Source: Rhopalosiphum padi (taxonomy: Eukaryota; Arthropoda; Insecta; Hemiptera; Aphididae). From it: a DNA stretch of 64,000 nt. The stretch spans positions 14,446,001 to 14,510,000 of the forward strand of contig NC_083600.1 of the NCBI RefSeq assembly GCF_020882245.1, in the 5' to 3' direction. Both the position numbers and the translations under genes were made by a program. Each line of letters opens with the position of its first letter. Position 1 is the first letter of the stretch. Shown piece after piece: positions 12,930-24,060 of this stretch. Below the pieces are notes generated by a model that saw only the letters and a list, made by a program, of their open reading frames with translations, did not search any database and had not been told where the DNA came from.

Positions 12930-13806
12930 GTTTTTAGAACTAAATGGTGTTGCATTAATTTGTGAATAATACCATTACTGAATCTATAACCAAAGTTGTT
13001 ACTTATTTTTTTAGTGTAAAATTCCTTACTATGCATATTTAATAATTATTTACGTATTGTATTTAATTATATAAATCAAATTAAACAAGTTACCTCATAG
13101 TTATAAAAAATATAAATCTATTATTAGGTTAGTAGATAGTAATTAACAATAAAAATGAACTACAACAATGCATGACAATGTTTTAAAAAAGAATATTTGG
13201 CACATTTGGTATATTTGATAAGAACAATATGATATTATTCAGGTAATTATCTAAGTATAATTTTATACTGGCGTTGATATTACAAAAAAAGTAAAATTCT
13301 ACATTATAAAGTATGAATGCCCAATTATTACATATTAAATTATTTTCTATAAAAAATGTATACATATTAAGTTCATCAACTAAAAACATCTTAAATAGAT
13401 TGGTGTATTTAGTAAAAAAATACTATGCTTAGAATACAGGATAACATTTTTAAATATAAATTTCAATAAATATCTAATATATCAATGTTAATTAACGTTG
13501 TAATAATCTAAAATGAAATAATTATTAACAATAATAAACACAAAAAACTTGGTCATACCAAAAAAAAATTGGCGTAAAATCATTTTAAATTTAAATAAAA
13601 AAACAAGATTGGAAAAAAATTATCAACCCTGATTCCAGCAAAACTAATTTTCCTTGATTAGGTTAGGTGATGCACAATATATATTCCCTCAATAATACAA
13701 CCTGCAACAAATATAGGGAATTAATAACAATTTTGGACATAAATTAAACTGTTACTTACAGTCTGGATATGTCCTCTTATATAGAGAACAATTAAGTATT
13801 TAGTGA
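12930..13806. other. Convergent intergenic region (3'UTRs)
   Basis: This lies between the 3' ends of the plus-strand NT5DC1-like gene and the minus-strand thiolase gene. It is AT-rich and probably holds both 3'UTRs. The short minus-strand frame at 13183-13389 is low-complexity and not supported. Confidence 0.5.
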
Positions 13807-16800
13807 TTATAATGTCTCAACAGCAATAGCAATACCCATACCTCCGCCAACACATAAGGATGCTATGCCTCGTTTTTTGCCAGTCCTCAATAAGATGTGT
13901 ACTAAAGTTACCAATACTCTAGCACCTATATTAAATTGATCACAAAATTTAGTCAAATTAATTTAATTAATAAAAAGCATATACATTATACCATATATAA
14001 TACAATTGTAAAAATACTGAGCTTTTTTTTTTTTTTCTAGGAAATATTAATTTAGTATAACTGACACTGTTATTTATTAATTGTTTTAAAGGTTTAAATA
14101 TAAATCAATAGTTTATGCCCATGGACTATGCATGCAATATTCACAATAATGTAACATTGTTAATTAATTCAACATAAATTATACAATGGTATAGTTATAA
14201 GAACATACTTTTGTGAAAATAAAACTGTTTTTAATTGTTAATATAATATTTGGAATGGCTGATCAAATATTATAATTAATAATCATTTGATATAAGCTAA
14301 TTATACTATATGTTTAAAATGTGTAGGCCATGATAGAACTAGTGAACCTATGATACACTCACACTTTTTTAATAAAACACAAGACAGTCCAAAAAAAGAT
14401 GATTCATAGAAATTTTGAAAAAATGGTAACCCTACACATAGAGAGAATCAAACCAAAATGTTTTATTTGACTCAAGATATAGAAAGGTTTACTATCTCTG
14501 GATTATGATAATTAGTTGTTATCATCGGCATTAAACATTTCAACATACACTTTATATTACAGTTCAGTTATATTTTAAAAGGACATTATACCCGTAAGTG
14601 TTTTCTTTGTCTTACTAACGTACATCATAGCAAATTTTCATTCAGCAGAATTCATTTTGTTGTTTGCTTTAATATTTGAGTAAATTTACTTATCATCAAA
14701 TTTAAAGGTAAGAATATTATCTAAGATATGTCATATGCTTTTATTGGTATTATATCATTATAAAGTGAGTTATAGCTATATAAAACATTACGACTTTAAA
14801 ATGTTCAGACTTGGGTAGTATTCGGAATACAGTATTTTAAATACTTTTTACAAATATTCTTAATACAGTATTTGGAATACTTTTTTACCGTCCAATCACA
14901 CTAAAAATAACTTCATTACTTCTTCTGTCATAGAAATTGCTTTTGTACTTGTATATAACCCTATAAGCACCTATAATTTGTGTGTATTTATATTCAAAAT
15001 ATTTTATAGTAATATATTATTTTGTTTTATACTATTTTTTGTGGATTTCCAATTTGAAATGTTGAATTTAAAATACTTTTTATGGAGTATTTTAAATACT
15101 TGGGAATACTATTATCATAAAGTATTCAAATACATATTCTGAATACTTTTTTGGAAGTATTCACAATATATATTTGAAATACTTTTAAAAAGTATTTTAC
15201 CCAAGTCTGAAAATGTTCATAACTCACTTTATTCTTACCTTTAAATTTCATGATAAGTAAATTTACTCAAATATTAAAGCAAACAACACGAAATTAATTC
15301 TGCTGAATGAAAATTTGGTATGATGTACGTTAGTAATACAGAGACAACACATGCGGGTATAATTTTCTTATAAACGTTTATCACATAATTAAAACAATAA
15401 TCATACCAGATGCTCCAATTGGATGACCCAGTGCAATTGCACCCCCATAAATATTCACTTTATCTGAATTTAATCCTAAATCACGAACTACAGCTATTGA
15501 TTGTGCAGCAAATGCTTCATTTAATTCAAAAATATCCACGCTATCCATTGTCCAACCAGCCTTTTCAATCTGAGAATGTAATAACATTTTTAGTTGATTA
15601 CTCACTGTAAGGTATGTTAAACATCCATACAACTATTTGTATACTTTGTAGGTTACAGCTAATATATTATATATTGTATTATTAAAACTACTTTTGGCAC
15701 TAATTAGGTATTGTTTACACCTACCGTCTTAAGCACAGCAGGTATTGGTCCAGTACCCATTATTTTTGGATCAACCCCGCACTCAGCATGAGCTACAATT
15801 TTAGCCAATGGTGTACAATTTCGTTTTATATATTCTTTTTCATTCATTAGAAGTACTACTGCAGCACCATCGTTTATTCCTGATGCATTTCCAGCTGTAA
15901 CTACACCTCCATTCTAAATATAAACAAAAACATTCAAATTACTTCTAAAATAATAAGTATATGCCTAATTTATTTTAATCTTACCGATTTAAAAACAGGT
16001 TTCAATGCAGATAATGATTCTAAAGTAGTATCATTTTTTGGATATTCATCTGTGTCAAATATGATGGTATTCCGTCGTATTTTCACCTCAACTGGTGTTA
16101 TTTCATCTTTAAAGTAACCATTTTTTTGAGCTTCTGCAGTCCGTTTCTGAGACTCAAAAGCATAATTATCTTGAAGTTCTCTCGAAATATTATATTTTTC
16201 GGCAATATTTTCAGCTGAAAAGAAAATTTTTATAAATAAATTTAATTAATTAATTAATTTATATAAACTATATATAATACAAATTCTTAAAAATATAAGA
16301 ATAATTTATTTTCTATATCCAAAAGGACACTAAACCAAGTTTAAAGTGTTTATATGAAACAGACAATATAAAATAACTACTACATATTTCCAGGTAGTAA
16401 GTTATTCAAACATCTAGTAAAAAGCTTCATGTTTATATTAAATAATAAATTTATATGTCAGTTTCTTTAATTATAAATCAAAATTTTGTATATTAGACAA
16501 ATTTATAAGATACATGTGATAGGTAAATACTAATAATTATATCATAAAAAACTGTTCTATTTTTGCAAAAAAGTTTTTTGCGTTTTTGAAATAACCCGTA
16601 ATAATTAAGTAAATATTTTAATAATTCAACTAACTTGAAAATAAAACATTTCTTTAAATACATATTTCTTACCAGTAATTCCCATGTGTATGTTGTCAAA
16701 TGCATCTGTCAATCCATCACATAGCATCGTATCCTTCAATTCTGTGTTACCCATTTTGATCCCAGATCTTAAATTGACAACATGAGGAGCATTGCTCATG

Positions 16801-19709
16801 CTCTCTTGGCCACCTGCAATGACAATTGAAGAATCTCCGCATTTGATTGCCTGGTATCCAAGAATCACAGCCCTAGAAAACAATCACCTATTCTTTTTCA
16901 TATAATTTAAAGAATTTTTATCCTACAAAACTTACTGCTTAGTTTTTTATGTAGGTAATATAAAAATAATGTTTATGAATAATTTTAAATTTCAACTCAC
17001 TTCAATCCTGATCCACAGAGCATGTTGATAACGTGAGCGGGTACAGTAATTGGAATTCCAGCATTTATTGAAGCTTGTCGAGCTGGATTTTGGCCTTGTC
17101 CAGCTGTAAGGGCCTAAGAAATGTTCATAAATAAAGCATACATGTTATATATTTGTATTCACATATTTATCACTAAATAGTAAATACTAATAACATGAGA
17201 TATTATATATTTTGTTTACCTGTCCAAGAATAACTTCGGATACTTCATTTGTATTTACATTAGCTCTTTTAAGTACTTCTGAAATCACTATACTGCCTAG
17301 TTGATGAGCCTTCAAAGATGACAATGATCCGCCAAATGAACCTATAATTAATAAATAACTTTAATTTTATTTGATTAGAAACCAATTATAAACTTGTCAT
17401 AAATTGTTCATTAAATCAAACAAATATATATCTTGATGTAATATATCATATATCACCCATAACTTATGACACATGAAAAAAAAATGTCAGTTTAAATTTA
17501 AAAATGTCCTGATTAATACTATGTTATCATAAACCACAAGTCCCCAAATAGTGGATAATAAATTATTATATTTTTTATAATATAGATATTGTTTAATTGA
17601 TTTGTTTATTTAATTTTAAAAGTTGCAATATTGGGTTGTAACTTATACTGTAATAGTTTGTAGGTACTTTTATCAACATATTTAATACATTATTAATTAT
17701 AGTTACAATTAAAGAAATAAAATGGTTATTTGAATATTAATACATTTCTAAAGATTAGGCAAGAAAAATACTTAAATTGTTTTTAAATTTTAATGCCAAG
17801 TTGCATTAGAAATTGATTAATTTAAGGAGCTACTAAAATCACGGTTGAGGGACCACTATTGGTCTATTAAATGTTTAGTGATTGTATAACTCTGCATTAG
17901 AATGCAAAATAATAGTAAAAATCATATTTTAATTAAAGAAATATATATATATATATATATACATCAATATATTTGTTGTATTCAATAAATGCCATTAAAT
18001 ACTATGTAATAGGAAATAATATTCTGTCCTGTTATGTAATAACAATAAAATATTTTATCAATAATATACATAATAGGTAAATATTACTTATTATATAATA
18101 TAGAGTGAAATATTAGTAAAATGTATTGTAATATCTGGTATTCTTTATTAGTAGAATATTAATAATGATAACTATAAGAGGTTAAATTGTTATATAACAT
18201 AATTTGAATATTTGCATGCAAACGTGAAGTTGTCTTAAAGTTCAAATTACTGCAATAGGTATAGCTTAATGATAGATTTTATTTCTTAATTTTTGATATA
18301 ATTGGTATAAATCTAACAATAATTTATTAGTAATTATATTAACTAGATACTTAAGTTTAATAATCAAAAATATTAATCATAAAATAAATTTGAATTTTAT
18401 TAAATTACATAATATAATTTTTTTATTTTATCTGTAGATTCATTAATAATAAACATAAATAGAATTAATGGCCAATAAAGGTAATCCATTACACTTTTTA
18501 ACTTACCTATCAATAATTTCTAAATTTTATAATAAAATATTTTTATAGTTAAGTAATGAAAGATAAATATTAATTATTTTAGTTACTAAAAAAAATATTA
18601 TGTACTTATAGGTAAAAAATAGTAAGATTATATCTATTAAGATATCTAATTTAATAACATAGTAACTGTAAAATATTTTTTTTTAATAATATTTCTTAAC
18701 ATTTTTTTAATACTTACTAAAAATTTAATTTGTTTTATTAAAAATTGAATCAACAGATTATTACTATTCACTACAGAAGTAAATTTACTAGTGAAAAATA
18801 ATTACACAATATACAAGTTATTATACCTATGATTCAAAAATATATAAATAAATATATTTATTAAATTTTTTTTTAAAATACTGTGAAATAACTATAAATC
18901 ATCTATTTTATAGAAATTAAGGTAATTAAATATAGTGTTATAAGACCATACAAAACAAATAATTTTTGTCTTTAGGTATTTCAGATTGTCCCTAGAATAC
19001 TACATTAAAAAAAAAATAGGAATATTATGCACCTATATATTATAATTTATAAACACAACAAATAATAGTATATGACCATATAATAGATTTATTAAATACT
19101 TTTATAAATTATTCTTAGTGAATATATGAATTCAGATTGTAAATTTATGTATTACTAAAAAAAATATAAATTTATCAAAATAAGTTTAAAATAATAAAAA
19201 TAGTTCAACTTGTAATATGTGTGAAATAAAACAAAATGTAATAAATTTTATTATTTTCTGAAGTTAAAAATAAAATTTATACCTATCAGCTATCATTATT
19301 CATTATTAAGAATCCAAACAAAAATTAATACTAAGTATGTAATTCAATTAAGCACTTAGTCAAAACATACTTACAACATAAGTAGCATAAATTGCTTATT
19401 ATATATTTATATATTTATATTTAGCTAACAAATAAATAGATACAAAAAGTATATTAAACAAAATAATTTAATTAAATTGTATTTAATTACAATAGCATAA
19501 TTTTGGTGAATTTAAAAATTGGTAAATATACCATAACTACTCTTATTTTACACAAATAATTATTAAAGTCAAATTTAAAAATTAAATTTATAAAGCTTAT
19601 CATTAAAAATCAAGACAATTCTAATATAAATTTTCTTAATCAAATGATAATTTAAATGCTTACCTATTGGTGTCCTAACACCAGATACAATATATACTTC
19701 ATTAGCCAT
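13807..19709 (-). CDS. ACAT2: Acetyl-CoA acetyltransferase (cytosolic thiolase)
   Basis: Eight exons on the minus strand: 19709-19664, 17341-17220, 17113-17001, 16872-16673, 16214-15985, 15913-15725, 15569-15407, 13925-13807. They sum to 1182 bases (393 residues plus stop) with all phases and GT-AG borders consistent. It catalyses reversible condensation of two acetyl-CoA to acetoacetyl-CoA. The catalytic set is intact: Cys89 in NMLCGSGLKA, His349 in ALGHPIGASG, Cys379 in SLCVGGGMG, plus NEAFA (317-321) and GGQESMS. It starts directly with MANEVYIVSGVRTPIG, lacking a mitochondrial presequence, so the cytosolic ACAT2 type is favoured over ACAT1. Intron 1 is about 2.3 kb; intron 7 is about 1.5 kb and carries nested MITEs. 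Insects lack de novo sterol synthesis, so the likely use is the mevalonate/juvenile hormone and ketone routes (inference). Confidence 0.93.
14584..15364. mobile_element. MITE (family 1, copy A) with long terminal inverted repeats, interrupted by a hAT MITE
   Basis: The left arm begins TTATACCCG and continues through CTAACGTACATCAT, CATTCAGCAGAATT and TAAATTTACTTATCA. The same sequence returns inverted on the right, ending GTACGTTAGTAATACAGAG and ACACATGCGGGTATAA. The arms match for well over 120 bases. The element lies in ACAT intron 7, its right end about 40 bases from the coding exon ending at 15407. No ORF is present, so it is non-autonomous. Three relatives lie at 23.8, 27.5 and 55.4 kb. 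Confidence 0.8.
14806..15209. mobile_element. hAT-type MITE nested in copy A, with 8-bp target duplication
   Basis: A 404-bp element whose ends are perfect 12-bp inverted repeats: CAGACTTGGGTA on the left and TACCCAAGTCTG on the right. Identical 8-bp flanks AAAATGTT lie at 14798-14805 and 15210-15217. An 8-bp duplication with CAG-type ends is the hallmark of hAT superfamily insertion. The interior repeats TATTC/GAATAC-type words (ATTCGGAATACAGTATT) and has no ORF. Its insertion post-dates that of the surrounding MITE. Confidence 0.88.
17342..19663 (-). other. ACAT intron 1, AT-rich
   Basis: A long first intron of the thiolase gene. Apart from the TA microsatellite it shows only low-complexity AT sequence; no embedded gene or clear inverted-repeat element was found. 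Confidence 0.6.
17941..17961. repeat. (TA)n microsatellite
   Basis: About ten TA dinucleotide units in ACAT intron 1. Confidence 0.85.
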
Positions 19710-20358
19710 GTTAAACGAGTTATTAAATTAAACTACTTAAACTTGAGCTGTAAACTTCAATGAGTCTAACACAAGACTATTTGAATTTCTTTAAAATGTA
19801 CAGATATTTATATAAAACAAAATCGAGATAACAATAAAATTACACTTAATTACAGTAAGTGAGTAAAACTAGTCACACTAAAGACTAATTAACAAATTAT
19901 AAAATTAAAAAATATAAATAATACTGTAGGTAATAGTTAAATACAACCAGCTACTTAACATTAAGCACTAGCTAAAGTTAAATTTATACGATAATTATTA
20001 ACATTTTAAAACGCCGTAGTATCACACACGTCATCAATAATTGTGATAACGTAAAAACAACTGTTAGTTGATAACAGTCTTATCGTCAAAACACAAAAAC
20101 GATAATAGGTATGTAAAATTATTGTATCGGCCCCGGTTTGTGACAATGGTTACATGATTATATCAGACGGTCCGGGTAAAAATATTATATTATTATCGTA
20201 CAATAAGTTGAAGAGGAAACCAAACGCATCGATAGCTTTAAAATTTCGACTTTTTTCCTAATTATAGCTGGTATTGTCTTTATTAATTTCTAAGCTTTTC
20301 GCCGAATCTTGCCATAATACATAATTTTTTGTCGGTTTTCATTGTCGTTGTCATCGAT

Positions 20359-20400
20359 TATAAATGCCGTAAACGGAACACTGACGGTTCTATTATCAGT
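20359..20400 (+). promoter_or_regulatory. Candidate distal ensconsin promoter (P1)
   Basis: TATAAA at 20359-20364 and an arthropod initiator-like TCAGT at 20396-20400, about 80 bases before the short coding exon at 20478. The spacing is slightly long for a TATA box, so either element alone could act. It sits about 650 bases from the divergent ACAT start codon. Confidence 0.4.
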
Positions 20401-20477
20401 ACGCTTAGTCGTCGTCCGTTCTGATATATCTCGCGTGGCGGCACTGCCAAAATTTCTGGACCAGTCAGTATCGAAAA

Positions 20478-20523
20478 ATGGCAGAGTTCGTCAGGGTGAC
20501 TTCCAATCCCTCGATAAATTCAG
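20478..20523 (+). CDS. ens: Candidate distal first coding exon of ensconsin
   Basis: ATG at 20478 opens 15 codons (MAEFVRVTSNPSINS) plus one base, ending at a clean donor TTCAG|GTAAAT. The phase (one leftover G) fits both tandem acceptors of the first common ensconsin exon near 43565, giving ...INSG-VTTVNS or ...INSA-GVTT. With this start the whole ensconsin frame is 889 codons including stop. Assignment to ensconsin across about 23 kb is inference from strand, phase and lack of any other plus-strand gene between. It could instead be a first exon of an unseen gene. Confidence 0.5.
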
Positions 20524-20554
20524 GTAAATTTAGTTAAATTTTAATCTATATACG

Positions 20555-20965
20555 ATTTCTATCGACTGTCAAGAAGGGTCGCGGACGTAGGATGCGGTGC
20601 CCCAATGATGGGCGGGCGGCCGGAACGGGAATCCGCAATGCGGACGCCCGTCCGCCGCCGCCTCCGTGGTTAAGGGTTCACTTATCAGTACGAAAATACT
20701 GAAAAGCAACAGTAATGCTCATTGCTGGATTCCTAGCTCTGCCAGGTCTTCTTAAACTATTGTGACTCAACGGACGCGGCCCTTTGACAGTGGAGCCTTT
20801 GTGCATTCAATCTGCAAACTCTAGTTAGGTTGTCCTGGGAGACCTCACCCAACGTTTCTCAATGTGGTTTTCGATGTATCCTTTATAGGTTTCCTGGTAT
20901 ATTGTCTAGAAATGTCATTGGATCCTTACCTCATCCTACTCAACCACCCCTTAACGTCGAAAAAT
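20555..20965. other. Unexplained GC-rich island just inside the first intron
   Basis: After the donor at 20524 comes a block reaching well above local GC content (GGGCGGGCGGCCGGAACGGG, GCGGACGCCCGTCCGCCGCC). It then runs into a moderately GC stretch with small stem-loops such as CAGTACGAAAATACTG. It is not an open frame on the plus strand, and I do not recognise a tRNA, spliceosomal RNA or rRNA core. It could be promoter-proximal sequence, a structured RNA or a repeat. Confidence 0.35.
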
Positions 20966-22527
20966 TTTTGTTTAAATATCGCTTCTAGGCAGTGGATACG
21001 GTTAGCTAATATGACAATATTATTGTAGTAAATAGACTTGAAATAAGAACCTTTGTTTTATAGAACTCAATATTCTGACAAAGGATTGAAATTCCTACCA
21101 CGCATTTCAATACTCTTTTTATACATTGTTTTCTAACCTCTTAGCAGTGCACTTACAATAACAAATCACAATTTTTTATTCGAAGTTTGTAATTATCATT
21201 TATTATTTTGTGTCAATAACAAATACAATAATACCCAGAGGTATATTATTAACTGTAACCATAGCAACTTTATAGTCAACATTTAATTTAACTGGACATA
21301 AGTGTATCATATTAAAATTTAAACAATACTATAATATAATATATGTATGTATGTACATATTATGTTTTAAAATTGTTATATAATTGGTTTTAAACTTTAT
21401 AATTTTTATCAAATAATTTTAGTACAATTGGTTTGAAACTCAAGTATTCGAACAATAGAGAATGTTCTTTTTGTGTTATAAGTAATAATACATTTTTTTA
21501 AATTATCTTTCTATAGCATAATGAACCTCTTATATTTATAAGTGTAAAAATGTTAAAATACTTGTATGTACCTACCTAAATATAAATATTATTAAAATAA
21601 ATAACATAGTATAATTTTAAACATATGTATAGTCTTGAACACAGCTTTATGCAAAATAAAAATGTATTATTGCATTGTTTATAGTAATTGTAAATTACGT
21701 ATGACTATTATTTTCATTGAATTATCATTAAATATGAATTATTTAAGTATAATCTTGATAATTAAGTAGGTAGATATGTAGGTACTTAAAAAGTTAAAGT
21801 ATTTCAATTGATAGGTATGTAGTATGTACAATAGGCAAATGTTATTTATTAGTAGATAAACTGACATTTATATGGGCAATACATATTGTATAATAACCTA
21901 TTAAAATTTCACATTACTTTTCATGTACCATTATTTATGGTTACTTTTCTGTTATATGAGACTACCTATTTCACAATTATGTAATCCAAGACTATCAAAA
22001 TTTCCATTTTCCTATTATCACAGGCTATTTTTTTTTTTTTACAAATCTCATAACTAAGTATAGTTATTATTTATATAGTTTTAAACTAAAACTTTTAATA
22101 TTTATTAAATATGTTGATATATTTTATGCTAAATATTTAATTTTTGTTTCAATGATAAAAAAAATTTATGTAGCAATACTACAGTATTTTGGTAAACATG
22201 ATTCATTGGTAATTATTTGTTGGAGAAAATTGGATTTTGATTGATTTTAAAATGTTGGTGAATTTTTGCTATTTTTATCCTAATGTCACATTACATAAAC
22301 TAATAATATAATGATAGTTGAAAATTGGGGCATTGGAACATGACATACGGACATAGTTAAAGATTATAGTAGTCACAATAATGGAGGTAGTTAGCTGTGA
22401 TAAAAGCTATAGTATTGTATAACAGGAAAGTATTTATTTATTGTTATGTATATAATAATTTGAGGAATAAAAATCTTTTTAAATCTATCAGAAGCTTATG
22501 TATATATTAAGAGGATATCACATTCGC
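20966..22527 (+). other. Long first intron of ensconsin, AT-rich part
   Basis: Low-complexity AT sequence with GTAGGTA-type words; no exon or repeat supported. Confidence 0.5.
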
Positions 22528-22795
22528 GTTTGCATAGGCGTAACTAGGGGTGGGAGCTTGAGTGGGCTTCAGCCCCCCAGAAATTTTGGGTAAATGTATG
22601 TGCGTATAAACATATTAGTATTAACTTTATTTTTGCCTAGAATATAACAAAATATAATGTTTCATATAAATAAATAATCATTCAAATCAGTTGTAAACAC
22701 CAATAGAAACAATATATAACAATCAAATTAAAAAAATTTGCTATAAAACGTTTTTAGGAATTTAGCCCCCCCCCCCTAACTTCACCTTGCGTATG
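22528..22795. mobile_element. Short non-autonomous element with C-rich ends
   Basis: The ends are imperfect inverted repeats: GCATAGGCGTAACTAGGGG on the left and CCCCTAACTTCACCTTGCGTATG on the right. Each is next to a C- or G-run (CAGCCCCCC; GCCCCCCCCCC). There is no ORF. It looks like a common dispersed insect foldback/MITE type; a target duplication is not obvious. Confidence 0.5.
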
Positions 22796-22819
22796 TCGCA
22801 TACCTTATTGGGACGTCAA

Positions 22820-23575
22820 TAGTCGTGTAGATTACAATTGTAATCCATTTTTGTTTTTTTTGATAGGTTCTAGGTTTTTATTGAAAATTTAAATTATAGT
22901 TATATAATTAGTACATACTGACAAATATAGTGAGATGAAAATAAATTTTTATTTTTATTTTTTACTTTAGAATATGAATTTTAACTTAACTAGAATAAAT
23001 AATAATTTATTAGAATTTGTTTTCTTGAATTAAATGCTATTCAATGTAATTAAATTCTTATAATATTCATATATAAACTTATTAATATTTAAGTATTTTA
23101 CATATACCTTAGCTCTCTATAAAAAAAATTACAAAAAAACAAGAGTACTTTGTAACTATTTACATTTTAAATCTTTTAGTCATAAAAAAATACATTTTTA
23201 TTGAGTTGAATTATTTTAAGTTGATTCCTCACTCTGTTCTTGATCACAACACCCAATGTAAATGTATTTCAAATGATCTGGACACACCCATATAAAACAA
23301 CATTCTCATGATTTCCTCGTACTTTTGTTTTTTAATAATTATGGTTAAAAAATAAATGTGCGTGAAAGATCGCGTGGTTTACACTGGTAATCCAACAAAC
23401 TTTGAACTCCGATAACAATGACAACTTTTGCGACCCTTATTCAAAAACAAACTAATTAATATTAAGCAATATGTCTTACGAAGGTACTGAAAAGATGAAA
23501 TAATTCCATTTGTTTTCAAAATACGAAAAAAAAATTTATTTTTAGATGGATTACAATAGTAATCCGCACGACCTA
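22820..23575. mobile_element. Element with about 30-bp terminal inverted repeats
   Basis: Left AGTCGTGTAGATTACAATTG followed by TAATCCAT is matched in reverse by ATGGATTACAATAGTAATCC followed by GCACGACC on the right (about 23547-23573). The interior is AT-rich without a transposase frame, so it is probably a non-autonomous DNA transposon or MITE. Confidence 0.5.
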
Positions 23576-23629
23576 TGCAGGGTAAAGGACCTATTGCATT
23601 TATTGTCTTTGTCTATCTAATGATAGTTT

Positions 23630-23730
23630 GCCTGCAGCGTCCAGACGTGGCGTTTAGCGTAAACTACAGTAAGCGTCTAGACATGGCGTCATGATGCCGT
23701 GCTGTTCCACTCTTTGACGCTGCAAGGAAA
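23630..23730. repeat. Small GC-richer repeat cluster
   Basis: Two direct copies of GCGTCYAGACRTGGCG lie about 40 bases apart, framed by GCAGCGTC on the left and GACGCTGC on the right (inverted). It may be a tiny MITE or a transposon end; no target duplication was found. Confidence 0.4.
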
Positions 23731-23764
23731 ACGTACCTTAACGATTAATACAATATGTAGAGCT

Positions 23765-24060
23765 CTAATTTTTTGTTAGCTTTAATATCAAAGTGATTTA
23801 TCAAATTTAAAAGTAAGAACATTATATGTGTTTTCTCATTGTTGTTTTTTAGAATTATTAATATAAATATATTAATTTGTAAATGAATTATTAGTATGTA
23901 AATTATTATAATTTAAAATACTTATAACTTGCTTAAAAAATAAAATATTGTAAAAACTATAGAGAAAACAAAGGTGATACACTTACATTTAAGTTTATTT
24001 AAAGGCCAATTTACTCTAATATTAAATCAAACAACATAGAATCAGAGCATGTACTAAGGT
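23765..24060. mobile_element. MITE family 1, copy B (eroded)
   Basis: It carries the family's inner arms: TTAGCTTTAATATCAAAGTG with TAAAAGTAAGAACATTAT on the left, and CTTACATTTAAG with TTTACTCTAATATTAAATC on the right. The outer TATACCCG ends are lost. Its centre (AATATTGTAAAAACTA) is most like copy D at 55.4 kb. Confidence 0.6.
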
